Virus record (IMG/VR): IMGVR_UViG_3300048928_000603 | Coordinates: 1 to 20,544 of that record | Direction: 5' to 3' (one strand) | DNA from: a virus | Length of the DNA: 20,544 nucleotides | Part shown: piece by piece, positions 8,466 to 16,665 of the stretch | Numbering within the stretch: the stretch's first letter is position 1 | Layout of the letters: each line of letters begins with the position of its first letter | Notes under the pieces: generated by a model | Told to the model about the DNA's origin: nothing | Database searches by the model: none | What the model saw: only the letters and a program-made list of their open reading frames with translations | Position numbers and translations under genes: made by a program

Positions 8466-8488
8466 GTAGCGGCTTAGTAAGCCGCTAC
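8466..8488 (-). terminator. Hairpin across the capsid stop codon (partial terminator or mRNA-end stabiliser)
   Basis: A perfect 10-bp inverted repeat, GTAGCGGCTT (8466-8475) and AAGCCGCTAC (8479-8488), with a 3-nt loop. It includes the last capsid codons and its TAA (8474-8476). On the minus strand it is followed by TTGTTTAAC, a poor U-tract, so partial termination or protection of the capsid mRNA 3' end is more likely than a full stop. Confidence 0.6.
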
Positions 8489-9535
8489 AGTTAAATAATT
8501 TTCAAGGTGTTTTGCATCAATAGTGTAAACCGCATCCATGATGTTTATCTTTTGAGTTTTATCATAAAACACATCAAGGCTTTGAAAATCTTCAGTAGAA
8601 AGTGTTCCAACTGGAATATTTTCTTTAATGGTTAAAACTGCTCTATGAGGTAAATTTAATTTAGTACCATTGTCCTGGTATTGGTCAATTGTTCTGTCCC
8701 AAATATCCATCATCTTGACTGGCACACCCCTGTATCTAATGTTTGTAGAACCATCTTCAGCCCTTTCGAGGAATCCGTTAGTAATAGTTTTATTTTCCAA
8801 CGTATCAACAAAATTGTCAAACAAAGAAGCCGTAACAAGCAATTCGGCATTGCTATCTTTTGAAAGCCTTTTATCTGCTTTGTTAAACATTTTTTTGAAT
8901 ATCCCTAATGCTTCATCATCTGCCAAAGCTTGTGCTGCATAACTAGCACCTGCATTTTTAGCAATGTTTACATAGTTAGATGCAGAAGAAGGTACATCAG
9001 CAAAAATTTGCTTAAACAACCCATCAAAAGTGTTGATTTTAGCTAAATCAATTGCTGCATTAAACACACCTCCATCAGCAATTAACTTAGCTGTTTTATC
9101 AGCAAACCAAATTTTTATGATGATGCTTTCCATCATTGCCGCTTCAATTGCTGCAATAACAATTCCTAGCTCTTCACTGTCAACTACATCATAAAAATCA
9201 GGATTCATCTTTTGGGCTTTTTTGAAAAGCTTAAGAAGTGCCGGTAGATCTTTTTGACAATGTGTTAATCTGAAATCTTCTGTAACAGGATCCCAATACT
9301 TTTGAGACATTGTAAAACCACCTTCTGAGTTTGGTGTACAACCAACAGACAACTTACCTAAAAGCTTATCTATTCTTTGCGCCAAAACAATTTGTGTTTT
9401 CATTACAATACCAGTTTCAACAACGTGGATATCTTCTAGTGTTGGGCTTGTAAAAAGCTTTTCAAAAATAATTTTGTTTGCTTCACGGACCTCTTCAGGG
9501 TTCATGGTTAATGCACTTACATCTATAACTGCCAT
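8474..9535 (-). CDS. Major capsid protein (HK97-like fold expected)
   Basis: A 353-aa protein, the usual size for a capsid subunit. It lacks membrane segments and has the expected composition: a helical N-terminal arm, a long helix around residues 125-150 (VIAAIEAAMMESIIIKIWFA), and a C-terminal part with YRGVPVKMMDIWDRTID, then LPHRAVLTIKENIPVGT and the closing VFYDKTQKINIMDAVYTIDAKHLE. I recognise this pattern from Bacteroidota prophage capsid proteins. Its gene is 3 nt downstream of the ClpP-like prohead protease and scaffold, the standard pairing. A hairpin at its stop codon may raise its transcript level over the genes downstream. The leader is A/T-rich (AAAAAATAAATAAGCT) without a Shine-Dalgarno motif. 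Confidence 0.88.
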   Translation of the reverse strand: MAVIDVSALTMNPEEVREANKIIFEKLFTSPTLEDIHVVETGIVMKTQIVLAQRIDKLLGKLSVGCTPNSEGGFTMSQKYWDPVTEDFRLTHCQKDLPALLKLFKKAQKMNPDFYDVVDSEELGIVIAAIEAAMMESIIIKIWFADKTAKLIADGGVFNAAIDLAKINTFDGLFKQIFADVPSSASNYVNIAKNAGASYAAQALADDEALGIFKKMFNKADKRLSKDSNAELLVTASLFDNFVDTLENKTITNGFLERAEDGSTNIRYRGVPVKMMDIWDRTIDQYQDNGTKLNLPHRAVLTIKENIPVGTLSTEDFQSLDVFYDKTQKINIMDAVYTIDAKHLENYLTVAAY

Positions 9536-9538
9536 AGC

Positions 9539-10579
9539 TTATTTATTTTTTGCGTTTTTAATTCTTTCAGCTGCTCCAGCAAACCTGTTAGCAGGATTAA
9601 TGTTTTTCGGCTTTTCAGGTGTTTCTTTCTTGCCGCCAGCATTAAATTGTGATTTAACTTTTGCTTTAAGCTTGTTAAATTCTGTATTAATGGTATCAAT
9701 CTGTGTTTGATGGCTGGCTTGTGCATCTGCTAACTCCTGAGTTAATCTTTCATTTTCAGATCTCAATTCTGCAAGTTCATCATCACCTTCCGGATCTTTG
9801 ATTTCCATTAATTCTCCAGCTGCAAACACATAAGTGAATCCATCCGGAAGCAGGTATTCACCTTCAGCAGGTGTTCCATCTACAGTAGCTTTTGCTCCTA
9901 CTTCTATTACGGCATCATCTGCCAGATCGGTAAAGTCTATTTCAGTGCCGGTAGCATCCTGAATAACTTTGTTTTTGATTTTTGGCGATAACAAGGTTTC
10001 CAGTTTCCCGAAAATTTTTGTAAAAAAGCCTTTGTCTTCTTCAGTCATACTTGATTTATTAAATGGTTTAAAAAATGCTTTTGCGGTAACCGGTAGCGGT
10101 TGTGATGTAGTAAAACCCAATGTCTGTAATTGCTCAGGAGTTAACCAGGATTCATCCCTTAACAATGGTTGTAGAGCTTCTTCAGAAAGATTTAATTCTT
10201 TCTTATAGAAGTCCATTAGCTGTTTTTCTACAGCTCTCAACTCTTTTGCATACTGTTCCAATTCATCTGCATTGCCTGCACTTTCCATCCAAGGTAAATG
10301 GATCATGAATTGTGTATTAGGTAAAATGCTTCTGCTGGATCCTGCCATAAAAATTACTGTAGCAATAGAAGCAACAAGACCGCTGCCAATTGTTTCAATT
10401 GGTTTACCTATGGAACGTATATAATTAAAAATGTCAAATCCTGCATCTACAAAGCCACCTGGTGAATTAATATGAACCTTGAATGATACAGCTTCTGGCT
10501 GGCCTTTAACCTGACCGACTATATCAATCAAGTTAACTTCAATGCCAATTTCTCCGGATATATAAATGTTTCCTATCAT
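9539..10579 (-). CDS. ClpP-type prohead protease fused to a scaffold-like domain
   Basis: Residues 1-~160 form a ClpP/SppA-like serine protease: HINSPGG (36-42), nucleophile S71 in GLVASIATVIFMAGSSR, H94 in FMIHLPW, and D142 in RDESWLTPEQLQTLGF. Such proteases mature the procapsid by cutting scaffold and capsid arms. After a linker, residues ~178-346 hold a second part: a SMTEEDKGFFTKIF start, a beta stretch with GEYLLPDGFTYVFAAGE, then a coiled coil (~255-310) and a basic tail (to NAKNK), as expected for a scaffold. This resembles the lambda C/Nu3 arrangement, and M178 could serve as an internal start. The gene opens a new block after the moron and directly precedes the capsid gene. The ATG at 10579 was chosen because the protease fold begins right there. 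Confidence 0.9.
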   Translation of the reverse strand: MIGNIYISGEIGIEVNLIDIVGQVKGQPEAVSFKVHINSPGGFVDAGFDIFNYIRSIGKPIETIGSGLVASIATVIFMAGSSRSILPNTQFMIHLPWMESAGNADELEQYAKELRAVEKQLMDFYKKELNLSEEALQPLLRDESWLTPEQLQTLGFTTSQPLPVTAKAFFKPFNKSSMTEEDKGFFTKIFGKLETLLSPKIKNKVIQDATGTEIDFTDLADDAVIEVGAKATVDGTPAEGEYLLPDGFTYVFAAGELMEIKDPEGDDELAELRSENERLTQELADAQASHQTQIDTINTEFNKLKAKVKSQFNAGGKKETPEKPKNINPANRFAGAAERIKNAKNK

Positions 10580-10583
10580 ACTG

Positions 10584-10591
10584 TAAAATTA
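10584..10591 (-). promoter_or_regulatory. Possible -7 box for the head-gene block
   Basis: On the minus strand this reads TAATTTTA, one mismatch from the Bacteroidota TAnnTTTG element, and it ends 4 nt before the protease ATG. No convincing -33 TTTG is seen upstream. A promoter is plausible because the preceding minus-strand genes end at a hairpin 320 bp away, but readthrough could also supply transcription. Confidence 0.2.
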
Positions 10592-10630
10592 GATAGCGAA
10601 AAATGATGTTTAGTGCATTGGTTTTTGCAT

Positions 10631-10638
10631 TAAATTTG
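10631..10638 (+). promoter_or_regulatory. TAnnTTTG-type -7 box of the moron gene
   Basis: TAAATTTG matches the Bacteroidota -7 consensus exactly and ends 4 nt before the ATG at 10643, so the transcript would be leaderless or nearly so. A weak -33 candidate (TTTA, 10609-10612) lies 18 nt upstream. A direct repeat of TGCATT (10614-10619 and 10626-10631, 12 nt apart) touches the box and could be an operator. Confidence 0.4.
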
Positions 10639-10642
10639 TGAC

Positions 10643-10903
10643 ATGGAGTATTTGATTATTTTTTTAATATGCTGTACAGCAGTTGGGTTTGCCGTTATCA
10701 AAACGGTTCGTTTCTTTTACCCGAAAAAGAAAGAAAGTAACCCATACATCGCTTATCAAAAATTAAAGATCAATAATGATAAGCACTATGATGAATATTT
10801 GCAGTGGCTCCCTAAACAGGATAATGTTTGGCCAGTTGATAAGGTAATGGCTAAAGAAGATATAGATCGAGATAAAGATTTCAACAATCTTTTAAATCAA
10901 TAA
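10643..10903 (+). CDS. Moron-like small single-TM membrane protein
   Basis: An 86-aa protein encoded against the direction of all surrounding late genes. It has one N-terminal membrane helix (~residues 3-24, with CC at 10-11), then a basic stop FYPKKK that should keep the ~60-residue hydrophilic tail in the cytoplasm. The tail contains NPYIAYQKLKINNDKHYDEY, then WLPKQDN and an acidic C-terminus. I have the impression that similar NPY.AYQK.KI.ND proteins exist in Bacteroidota genomes, without known function. A -7-like box precedes the gene and a strong terminator follows its stop within a base, so it looks like an independent unit that could be expressed in the lysogen. Superinfection exclusion or other lysogenic conversion is a reasonable guess, unsupported by any recognised domain. 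Confidence 0.8.
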   Translation: MEYLIIFLICCTAVGFAVIKTVRFFYPKKKESNPYIAYQKLKINNDKHYDEYLQWLPKQDNVWPVDKVMAKEDIDRDKDFNNLLNQ

Positions 10904-10930
10904 AGCCAGCATAATGCTGGCTTTATTTTT
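10901..10930. terminator. Intrinsic terminator after the moron gene, shared with the convergent operon end
   Basis: Ten-bp stem TAAAGCCAGC (10901-10910) and GCTGGCTTTA (10916-10925), loop ATAAT, followed on + by a T-rich run ATTTTTTA. It begins at the moron TAA (10901-10903) and lies just past the stop of the convergent HTH-like gene (10930-10932). On minus the U-tract is weaker (TTGATTT), so it may act there too, less strongly. Confidence 0.85.
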
Positions 10931-11175
10931 TATGGTTTTTCCATAAAGGATATTACATAGTACATTGATCTGCGTGATATATCATAACGCGTTGCTACAG
11001 TCATTATAGCTTCTTCCTTTGTGGGTTTTGAAAAGTTTTTTTTCTGGTTTTCAATTTCTTGCAAATAGGCTTCATAATACGTCTTCCAATCCAGTATGTG
11101 AACAGGAATTAAGTTTTTACCCATTAGTTTAATAAAATCATCTTTAAGGCTTACAATTGTTTCATAGCGTGTCAT
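10930..11175 (-). CDS. Small HTH-like protein, unknown function
   Basis: The chosen start is the ATG at 11175, one base after the stop of the zinc-ribbon gene (TAA-A-ATG). The open frame extends further to an ATG at 11247, but that would overlap the upstream gene by 71 nt, against the spacing seen elsewhere. The resulting 81-aa protein begins MTRYETIVSLKDDFIKL and has an aromatic helix DWKTYYEAYLQEIE. Its end, TKEEAIMTVATRYDISRRSMYYVISFME, reads like a helix-turn-helix (helix, ATRYDIS turn, RRSMYYVI recognition helix). It is the last gene before the transcription break at the moron. DNA binding, possibly in late regulation or packaging, is an inference; a structural role is not excluded. Confidence 0.7.
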   Translation of the reverse strand: MTRYETIVSLKDDFIKLMGKNLIPVHILDWKTYYEAYLQEIENQKKNFSKPTKEEAIMTVATRYDISRRSMYYVISFMEKP

Positions 11176-11176
11176 T

Positions 11177-11419
11177 TTACCATTTGAGTTTCGGACAAAT
11201 ATCTTTGGAGCGAACCTTTGCGGATAACGGGCATCCGCATTGGTCACAGTAGGCTCCCTCTACTTCTTTTAGTTTATCTTTTATAAAGGCTAAAACTTTA
11301 CCTTGTTTTGCATGCGGACATGCTGCACATATTATTGCACGTTCCTTTGCAATCGTTTCTATTACCTCGCTTTTGTCAAGGTAGTTTTTCCAACCTGAAA
11401 GGATCTTTTTAATTTCCAT
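11177..11419 (-). CDS. Small zinc-ribbon protein
   Basis: An 80-aa protein with C31-x-x-C34 (IICAACPHAKQG) and C58-x-x-C61-x-C63 (YCDQCGCPLSAKVRS), then C75 in the terminal ICPKLKW. Two CxxC knuckles about 25 residues apart form a typical zinc ribbon; C63 and C75 add possible ligands. Small proteins ending in CxxCGCPL..K.R...CP..KW are frequent in phages, including those of Bacteroidota, with no established role. Its ATG overlaps the tape-measure stop by one base (TAATG), so it is translationally coupled, and it is followed after 1 nt by the HTH-like gene. Nucleic-acid binding or virion assembly are both possible. Confidence 0.82.
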   Translation of the reverse strand: MEIKKILSGWKNYLDKSEVIETIAKERAIICAACPHAKQGKVLAFIKDKLKEVEGAYCDQCGCPLSAKVRSKDICPKLKW

Positions 11420-14400
11420 TAGAAGTGGGTATATTGTTTTACAGTAACCTCTTTATTAACACCATCAATTATATCATATACACCAACAACAGGCGGTGGT
11501 ATATTGCTAACTGCTTCTGATATTCTTGATGCTAATTCTTCAGCATTGATTAAAGGCGGTGCAATCTCTCTCGATACAATACCACCATTTTCAAAATAAT
11601 TTGATGATGAACTACCTCCGGCAGGAAATGAGTTATTAAATGCCATAAAATGACGTGCTGCATTCCTATTCATCACCCCGATAAGTTCGCCACGTTCAGC
11701 TTCAAACTGTGTACCGTCTGCTCCTGTAAATATTGTTCCACCTGAACTATGTCTGTTACCTCCAACTTCCTGAAGACCTCCTTTTTCAAATTTAGCACCA
11801 ACAGTTTTTGCAACCTGCGTTGCTCCAGTTGCTATGATAATACCACCTTGGATTGCTGAGTTAACTGCCAGCGCTGCTGTTAATGGATTTGAGGCAAAAA
11901 CAGATGCTTGTTGAAATGCTTTGGCAGCATTCGTTACGGTACTGTTTACAATTTCAGCAATCGAAACGGCTTTACCTAAATTACTTTCCTGACCAAATAA
12001 GCCTTTTAATCCTGAAATAAGATCTGCTCTTTGCTGAAGTTTAAAATCTTTAACCGACTTATCAATATCCTTATCTAGTTGTGCATACTTAGCCCTTATC
12101 AAAGTTAAATCAGCACCGGTTTTAGAAGCTTCTGCAATTTCCTGATCTCTTTGCAACTGCAATCTTTCGCGTTCAGTTTCCATTTGAAGAATGAAATTTT
12201 CTTCATTGATTACCTTTTGATTTTCAAGATCAGCAATTTTACGGCTTCTCTCTTCTTCATCACGCTGCTGTTTTAGTTCATCTTTTTTCTTTTGTGCTTC
12301 ATCATTGATCCTTTGCTCTTCAATTTGATAAGCTTCAGTTTCACCTAGCTTTACTTTAAGCAAATCTCTTTCGGCTTGTGCTAATGTGTTTATGCGTTCT
12401 AACTCGTTGTTAAGTATTTCTTCATTTAAGAACTTATTACTATCTAACTTAGATTGATTAGCGCGCTGAATGGCCTTAAATTCATTCTCAGCATTGGTAA
12501 TTACAGCTTCCTGTTGTGACTTCATAAAATCAAGATTAGCCTGGTTGGTGGCTTTTCTTAATGCTAGTTCATCGTTAGCTGTTTTCTTAGAAGCATTGAA
12601 ATCTGCTTTTGCAATGTCAATTTTCTTAACCCTTACTGCTTCGGCCAGTCTTATTTCTTCTTCAACTGATTTAGCTTTCTGATCCTGGACCTGAAGAAAA
12701 ATATCAAGTTCCAGTTTAAGCTTTTGAGCATAAGCAGTAAGAGCATCCTGTAATTTCTTTTCATTTTCCAAACGGGCTTTTGTTGCTGCTTCTTCTGCTT
12801 TCTTTCTATCTTCTAATACCTTTGCTGCTGCTTTTTCAGCATCTTCAATCAATTTATTTCTTTTATTGATGTTCTTCTCCATATTGGTGTAAAACTCATT
12901 TTCAAGTGCTATTTGATCTAGCTGTGCTTTTGAAAGTGCTTCAAAAAGTTCATCAACTCCATTTGTTTTTTCTTCAATGTATTCTTTATAGTTAAGGCCC
13001 TGCTTTTTTAATTGCTTAAATTCTTCTTCTGTTAGTTCTGCATCCTGTCTTATCTGCTCCTGAGCAATACGCAATGCTTCATCAGCATTTTTCTTTCTTT
13101 GCTGGAAGTCCTGATCTTCAAGATCAGATGCTTTTTGCAACATGGCCAAACGTTCTTCTTCAGTTTTGGTTCTGTCTTTTGCCTGAACATTAAGCCTATT
13201 TATTTCAGCTCTATTCCTTGCGGATTGAATTTCCTGTAATGCCATAGCATCTTCCAGATCCTGTTGTGCCTTTTTAAGTTTAATGGCATCATCAGCCGCC
13301 TGACTCATGGAACTACCCAACCCACTGAAAGCATCTGTTAATGATTTAGCACCGCTAACAAATGCTATGACAGCATTTATGAGAACCTGAAAAACTGCGG
13401 TTACTGCTGCAAAGCCTTGTTCAATCTTATCAATTAAAGGGGTGAAACTTTTAAATGCAGCTATAAGTAAAACAACAGCAGCTATAATAAGACCAATACC
13501 TAATGCATCTAAAACCAATTGCAATATTGTTAATGCACCCGAAAGAATGTTGGTCCCGGTTGCAGCTCCTCTAGCAGTAGCATTTTGGGCCACCTGCGCT
13601 GTTGATACTGCTTCTGCTCCGGCTGTTGCTACTGCTGCGGTTGTTGCTTGGACTTCCTGAGCAACTGTAACCGCTTCAGATCCGGCCGCTAATGTGGTTG
13701 CACTGGCAGCAGCTACATCTTCAGCAGCAGCTAATACTGTTGTGCTTGTTGCTAATACTTCCGTTTCAACAGCAGCTGCAGTTTGTGTTGTTTTCAGCAA
13801 ACCAAGATCAGTAACAGCTTCTTTAAGTTTATCCCCTATATCAGTAAGGATCGGTGTAAAGCTTTTCATTACATCAACTACACCACTGGAATCTGCACCA
13901 ACAGCACCTAAAGCCCCACTGAATATACCTGTATCTTTTATAGCTTCTTTTATACCTTCAGAATAACCCCCTACTGCAATTTTTTGCTTTTCATATTCCG
14001 ATACGTTACCCTTAATCCAATTATTGTTTTCATTGATCTTAGCATTAATCGCATCAAGATCTTTTTGGTAGGTTGCAGAAGTAACATTTAAATCTTTTCT
14101 TAGTTTTAAAAGATCTGCATTGTTTTTTCTATACTCGTTTTCCGTCTGGTTTAACCGGTCTACAGTTTCAGCTAATGCGGCCTGTTGATTAACAAGCTTG
14201 CCACCTTCTGATACCTGAGCCTGTACAGCTGTTGTTTGCAAACGGTATGCAGCAGATAACCTTCTTAACTCAACTTCATTTCTGATGAACTGTGCAGATC
14301 CTTCTTCACCTGATTTCTTCAACTCGCTTTGCTCTGCTTTAAGTGCCATGATGGCCGTCTTACTTTCCATAGATGCTTGAAGTAATTTCTGTACATCAAG

Positions 14401-14436
14401 ATCCAGTTCTGCTAATACTATTCTTTCTCCTGCCAT
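11419..14436 (-). CDS. Tail tape measure protein
   Basis: A 1005-aa protein with tape-measure layout: helical coiled-coil N-terminus (~residues 10-150), an Ala/Thr-rich section (~218-292) containing a 21-residue near-duplication, hydrophobic segments (~302-328, 340-362), a very long charged coiled coil (~375-790, rich in E, K, Q), and a glycine/serine-rich C-terminus with GGLQEVGGNRHSSGGT and RGELIGVMNRNA. By the usual 0.15 nm per residue rule, the upper tail length is about 150 nm. Membrane-active segments may assist DNA passage at infection. It follows the 741-aa tail protein by 3 nt; no chaperone pair with a frameshift lies directly upstream, unlike in typical siphophages. Alternative calls are unlikely. 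Confidence 0.88.
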   Translation of the reverse strand: MAGERIVLAELDLDVQKLLQASMESKTAIMALKAEQSELKKSGEEGSAQFIRNEVELRRLSAAYRLQTTAVQAQVSEGGKLVNQQAALAETVDRLNQTENEYRKNNADLLKLRKDLNVTSATYQKDLDAINAKINENNNWIKGNVSEYEKQKIAVGGYSEGIKEAIKDTGIFSGALGAVGADSSGVVDVMKSFTPILTDIGDKLKEAVTDLGLLKTTQTAAAVETEVLATSTTVLAAAEDVAAASATTLAAGSEAVTVAQEVQATTAAVATAGAEAVSTAQVAQNATARGAATGTNILSGALTILQLVLDALGIGLIIAAVVLLIAAFKSFTPLIDKIEQGFAAVTAVFQVLINAVIAFVSGAKSLTDAFSGLGSSMSQAADDAIKLKKAQQDLEDAMALQEIQSARNRAEINRLNVQAKDRTKTEEERLAMLQKASDLEDQDFQQRKKNADEALRIAQEQIRQDAELTEEEFKQLKKQGLNYKEYIEEKTNGVDELFEALSKAQLDQIALENEFYTNMEKNINKRNKLIEDAEKAAAKVLEDRKKAEEAATKARLENEKKLQDALTAYAQKLKLELDIFLQVQDQKAKSVEEEIRLAEAVRVKKIDIAKADFNASKKTANDELALRKATNQANLDFMKSQQEAVITNAENEFKAIQRANQSKLDSNKFLNEEILNNELERINTLAQAERDLLKVKLGETEAYQIEEQRINDEAQKKKDELKQQRDEEERSRKIADLENQKVINEENFILQMETERERLQLQRDQEIAEASKTGADLTLIRAKYAQLDKDIDKSVKDFKLQQRADLISGLKGLFGQESNLGKAVSIAEIVNSTVTNAAKAFQQASVFASNPLTAALAVNSAIQGGIIIATGATQVAKTVGAKFEKGGLQEVGGNRHSSGGTIFTGADGTQFEAERGELIGVMNRNAARHFMAFNNSFPAGGSSSSNYFENGGIVSREIAPPLINAEELASRISEAVSNIPPPVVGVYDIIDGVNKEVTVKQYTHF

Positions 14437-14439
14437 AGC

Positions 14440-16665
14440 TTATGGTATTATGATTTGTGTTGATGGTGTAGTTAACTGAACTACATTTGAAAACTCATTA
14501 CCTGCTTTAATCCTGATGTACCATACACCGGCTGATGGTAAGTTGAAGTTAACAGGGTTTACAAAACTTTGAAATATTGTACTACTCCATGAAGTTTGAT
14601 TAAGTGAGTATTGTAAAGCCAAAGTGTTTACATTAACACTCAATTCATACGTTACCTTAATGGCATTGTTCAAAACAATAACCTTTGTTATTTTTACAGC
14701 CTTTGGAGGATCTGCCAAATCTTCAAACATAACCCGGACCATCTCACATTTAGTTGGCCTGCCTGGTATGTAATTATTGATCTTATTCATCAGGTAGTAA
14801 TTACCCAGCTGGCTAAAGAAATACAGCTTTTTAAAGTCAAAGCTTGAAACATCGATATCGTTAAGATATAATTCAGCATTTACTATAGCTGCTCTTGTAA
14901 AGATCTGCCTTAACGGTGCGTAATAATCCTGCAGGATATCAGCAAAAGGCAGGTTATAATAATTCTCTCTATAGTATAGCGTTGCAGTTCCTGTAAGAGC
15001 TAACCTTTTTGATATAACATTTATCAATCCGGTACGCTGAACTGATCTTAAAAAATAATATCTCTTATCCAACGGATTGTATTTTATAGGATCTTCACCT
15101 TCAGCAGGATCTTCTACAACTTCTTTATCCCATATTTTATAAACATTGATAGGCTCGTTTAGATATCTGGTTTGTAATCTTTCCGGGCTGTATATTTTTG
15201 ACTTTACAAGGTCTTTTTTATCCTGAAGGTTTACGTTATTAACAAGAATAAATGAATCGTTGTGCGTGCTTTCTTTGTCGTTATAGTTATACCTGAAGTA
15301 ATTTTGTTGTGCATATGTACCATAGATATAGTTTTCTGTTAGCTTCTTTGAAAACTTGCTACTCCAATCTACAGTGTTAGCAGATACCAATTGTTCGTTA
15401 AGTGTTAGGAAAGTGTATTTCTGTTCGTATTTGCCCTTAAATATGGTAAGGCCGAAACGCTGTACTACTTCGTTTATAAAATCTTTGATAGGGAAATCTG
15501 AAAAGGCTTGACTAAAGTCTATCTCGTTAGGATCTACTCTATAAAATTCAACTTCTAGTTTATTGTTAGGAGTATTCAAACCTAAATAGCCGCCTACAGC
15601 TTCAGTTGCCCTGGTAACAATAACACATATTGTATCAAGTTCATTTAATTGGAATATATCCGGGGGTGAATACTCAAAGTCTTCACCTGAAGGAATATTA
15701 TCAGCAACTACTTTGAAGGTTGGTATTCCGATTTCAGTATTACTACTTGCTTCTTGTCCATTTTTACCTAATCTTATTTTACCATTTTGTGGCATACTTA
15801 GATTTGTATCTTTATAGCCAAATAGCTTCCCTTTAACCCTGATTCTATAAGTAGCAGATTCAGCTACTTGCATGTGAATATTATTAAAATTAGAAAGAAG
15901 TTCATTTACTATAGTAGAATTCCATTTTGCAAACCAATGACCAGTTGCGCCAGGGCTTTGAAAAACATAGTTATCACTTTTAAAAATGGTGTGATCGTTT
16001 TCTCCTGTTATAAGCTGGCCTTTTGGGAAGGTCATCCATAACTCTTTAAAGTTATAGGTGTTGAACACAGTACCAAAGTATTGACAATTGAAGGTTGTAA
16101 ATACTTTATCCCATAACCATGATACATTAACAGAAGGTACGAGATAATCAATATTGACAGAAGGTGTAATTCCTTCATCTGTATTCACATTACCTGTATC
16201 ACCGTTGTAATCTGCTAGGATGTATTTATAAGGCTTTACTTGTGACCATGTAGAAAGAACCTCTATAACTGTTTTTTGATGCACTAAAGCAGATAGATCA
16301 AGATCAGAAAGATTCTTATTTTCAATAGCTTTATAGAAGTCAATGATACCATCAATAACAACTACATCATAAGTCTTACCACCATCCGTGACAATAGCCC
16401 AACCATTATAAATGAAGCATTCGCCGGTACTACTGTACAGGGTGCAATTATTTCTTTTATAAGGAACCATTGAAACATTACCGGGTAATGTCATGTACTG
16501 CATTATCCTAACATTGTTTGCTGTTTTAGGTAACTTGAATGTATTGGTATAGCTGGCATCCCTGCTATCAATACTATTCAAATCATTGACCTGCTTAGTT
16601 TGTGCAATTACCTGTGATGGTTCTAAATCAACCTTTTCATTATTTATGTATAGGGCTAAACTCAT
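14440..16665 (-). CDS. Large tail protein, probably tail tip / hub component
   Basis: A 741-aa beta-rich protein. It opens with LYINNEKVDLEPSQVIAQTKQVND and RDASYTNTFKLPKTANN, motifs I associate with a large tail protein found beside tape measures in Bacteroidota phages. A VIDGIIDFYKAIENKNLSDLDLS segment follows at about 104-126, and the last ~90 residues (LNNAIKVTYELSVNVNTLALQ onwards) look like an Ig/FN3-type module for glycan contact or tip stability. Its start overlaps the stop of the 393-aa tail gene by 4 nt (ATGA) and it ends 3 nt before the tape measure, so the three genes form a unit. A role as distal-tail or hub protein is inferred from size, beta content and context; the fold is not proven here. 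Confidence 0.75.
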   Translation of the reverse strand: MSLALYINNEKVDLEPSQVIAQTKQVNDLNSIDSRDASYTNTFKLPKTANNVRIMQYMTLPGNVSMVPYKRNNCTLYSSTGECFIYNGWAIVTDGGKTYDVVVIDGIIDFYKAIENKNLSDLDLSALVHQKTVIEVLSTWSQVKPYKYILADYNGDTGNVNTDEGITPSVNIDYLVPSVNVSWLWDKVFTTFNCQYFGTVFNTYNFKELWMTFPKGQLITGENDHTIFKSDNYVFQSPGATGHWFAKWNSTIVNELLSNFNNIHMQVAESATYRIRVKGKLFGYKDTNLSMPQNGKIRLGKNGQEASSNTEIGIPTFKVVADNIPSGEDFEYSPPDIFQLNELDTICVIVTRATEAVGGYLGLNTPNNKLEVEFYRVDPNEIDFSQAFSDFPIKDFINEVVQRFGLTIFKGKYEQKYTFLTLNEQLVSANTVDWSSKFSKKLTENYIYGTYAQQNYFRYNYNDKESTHNDSFILVNNVNLQDKKDLVKSKIYSPERLQTRYLNEPINVYKIWDKEVVEDPAEGEDPIKYNPLDKRYYFLRSVQRTGLINVISKRLALTGTATLYYRENYYNLPFADILQDYYAPLRQIFTRAAIVNAELYLNDIDVSSFDFKKLYFFSQLGNYYLMNKINNYIPGRPTKCEMVRVMFEDLADPPKAVKITKVIVLNNAIKVTYELSVNVNTLALQYSLNQTSWSSTIFQSFVNPVNFNLPSAGVWYIRIKAGNEFSNVVQLTTPSTQIIIP

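Noticed and set aside
11176-11247. N-terminal extension of the HTH-like gene to the ATG at 11247
   Set aside because: It would overlap the zinc-ribbon gene by 71 nt, while the ATG at 11175 follows that gene's stop by one base.
13561-13785. Repeat array resembling CRISPR or a tandem DNA repeat
   Set aside because: The similarity is at protein level in a coding frame; there is no constant DNA repeat with regular spacers.
13442-13966. Ala-rich + strand frames opposite the tape measure (13442-13660 and 13694-13966)
   Set aside because: They are the antisense reading of the Ala/Thr-rich tape-measure section, where stop codons are rare by composition.
14430-14445. Programmed frameshift of a tail-chaperone pair before the tape measure
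   Set aside because: The gene directly upstream is the 741-aa tail protein with a clean stop; no overlapping alternative frame or slippery run is seen.
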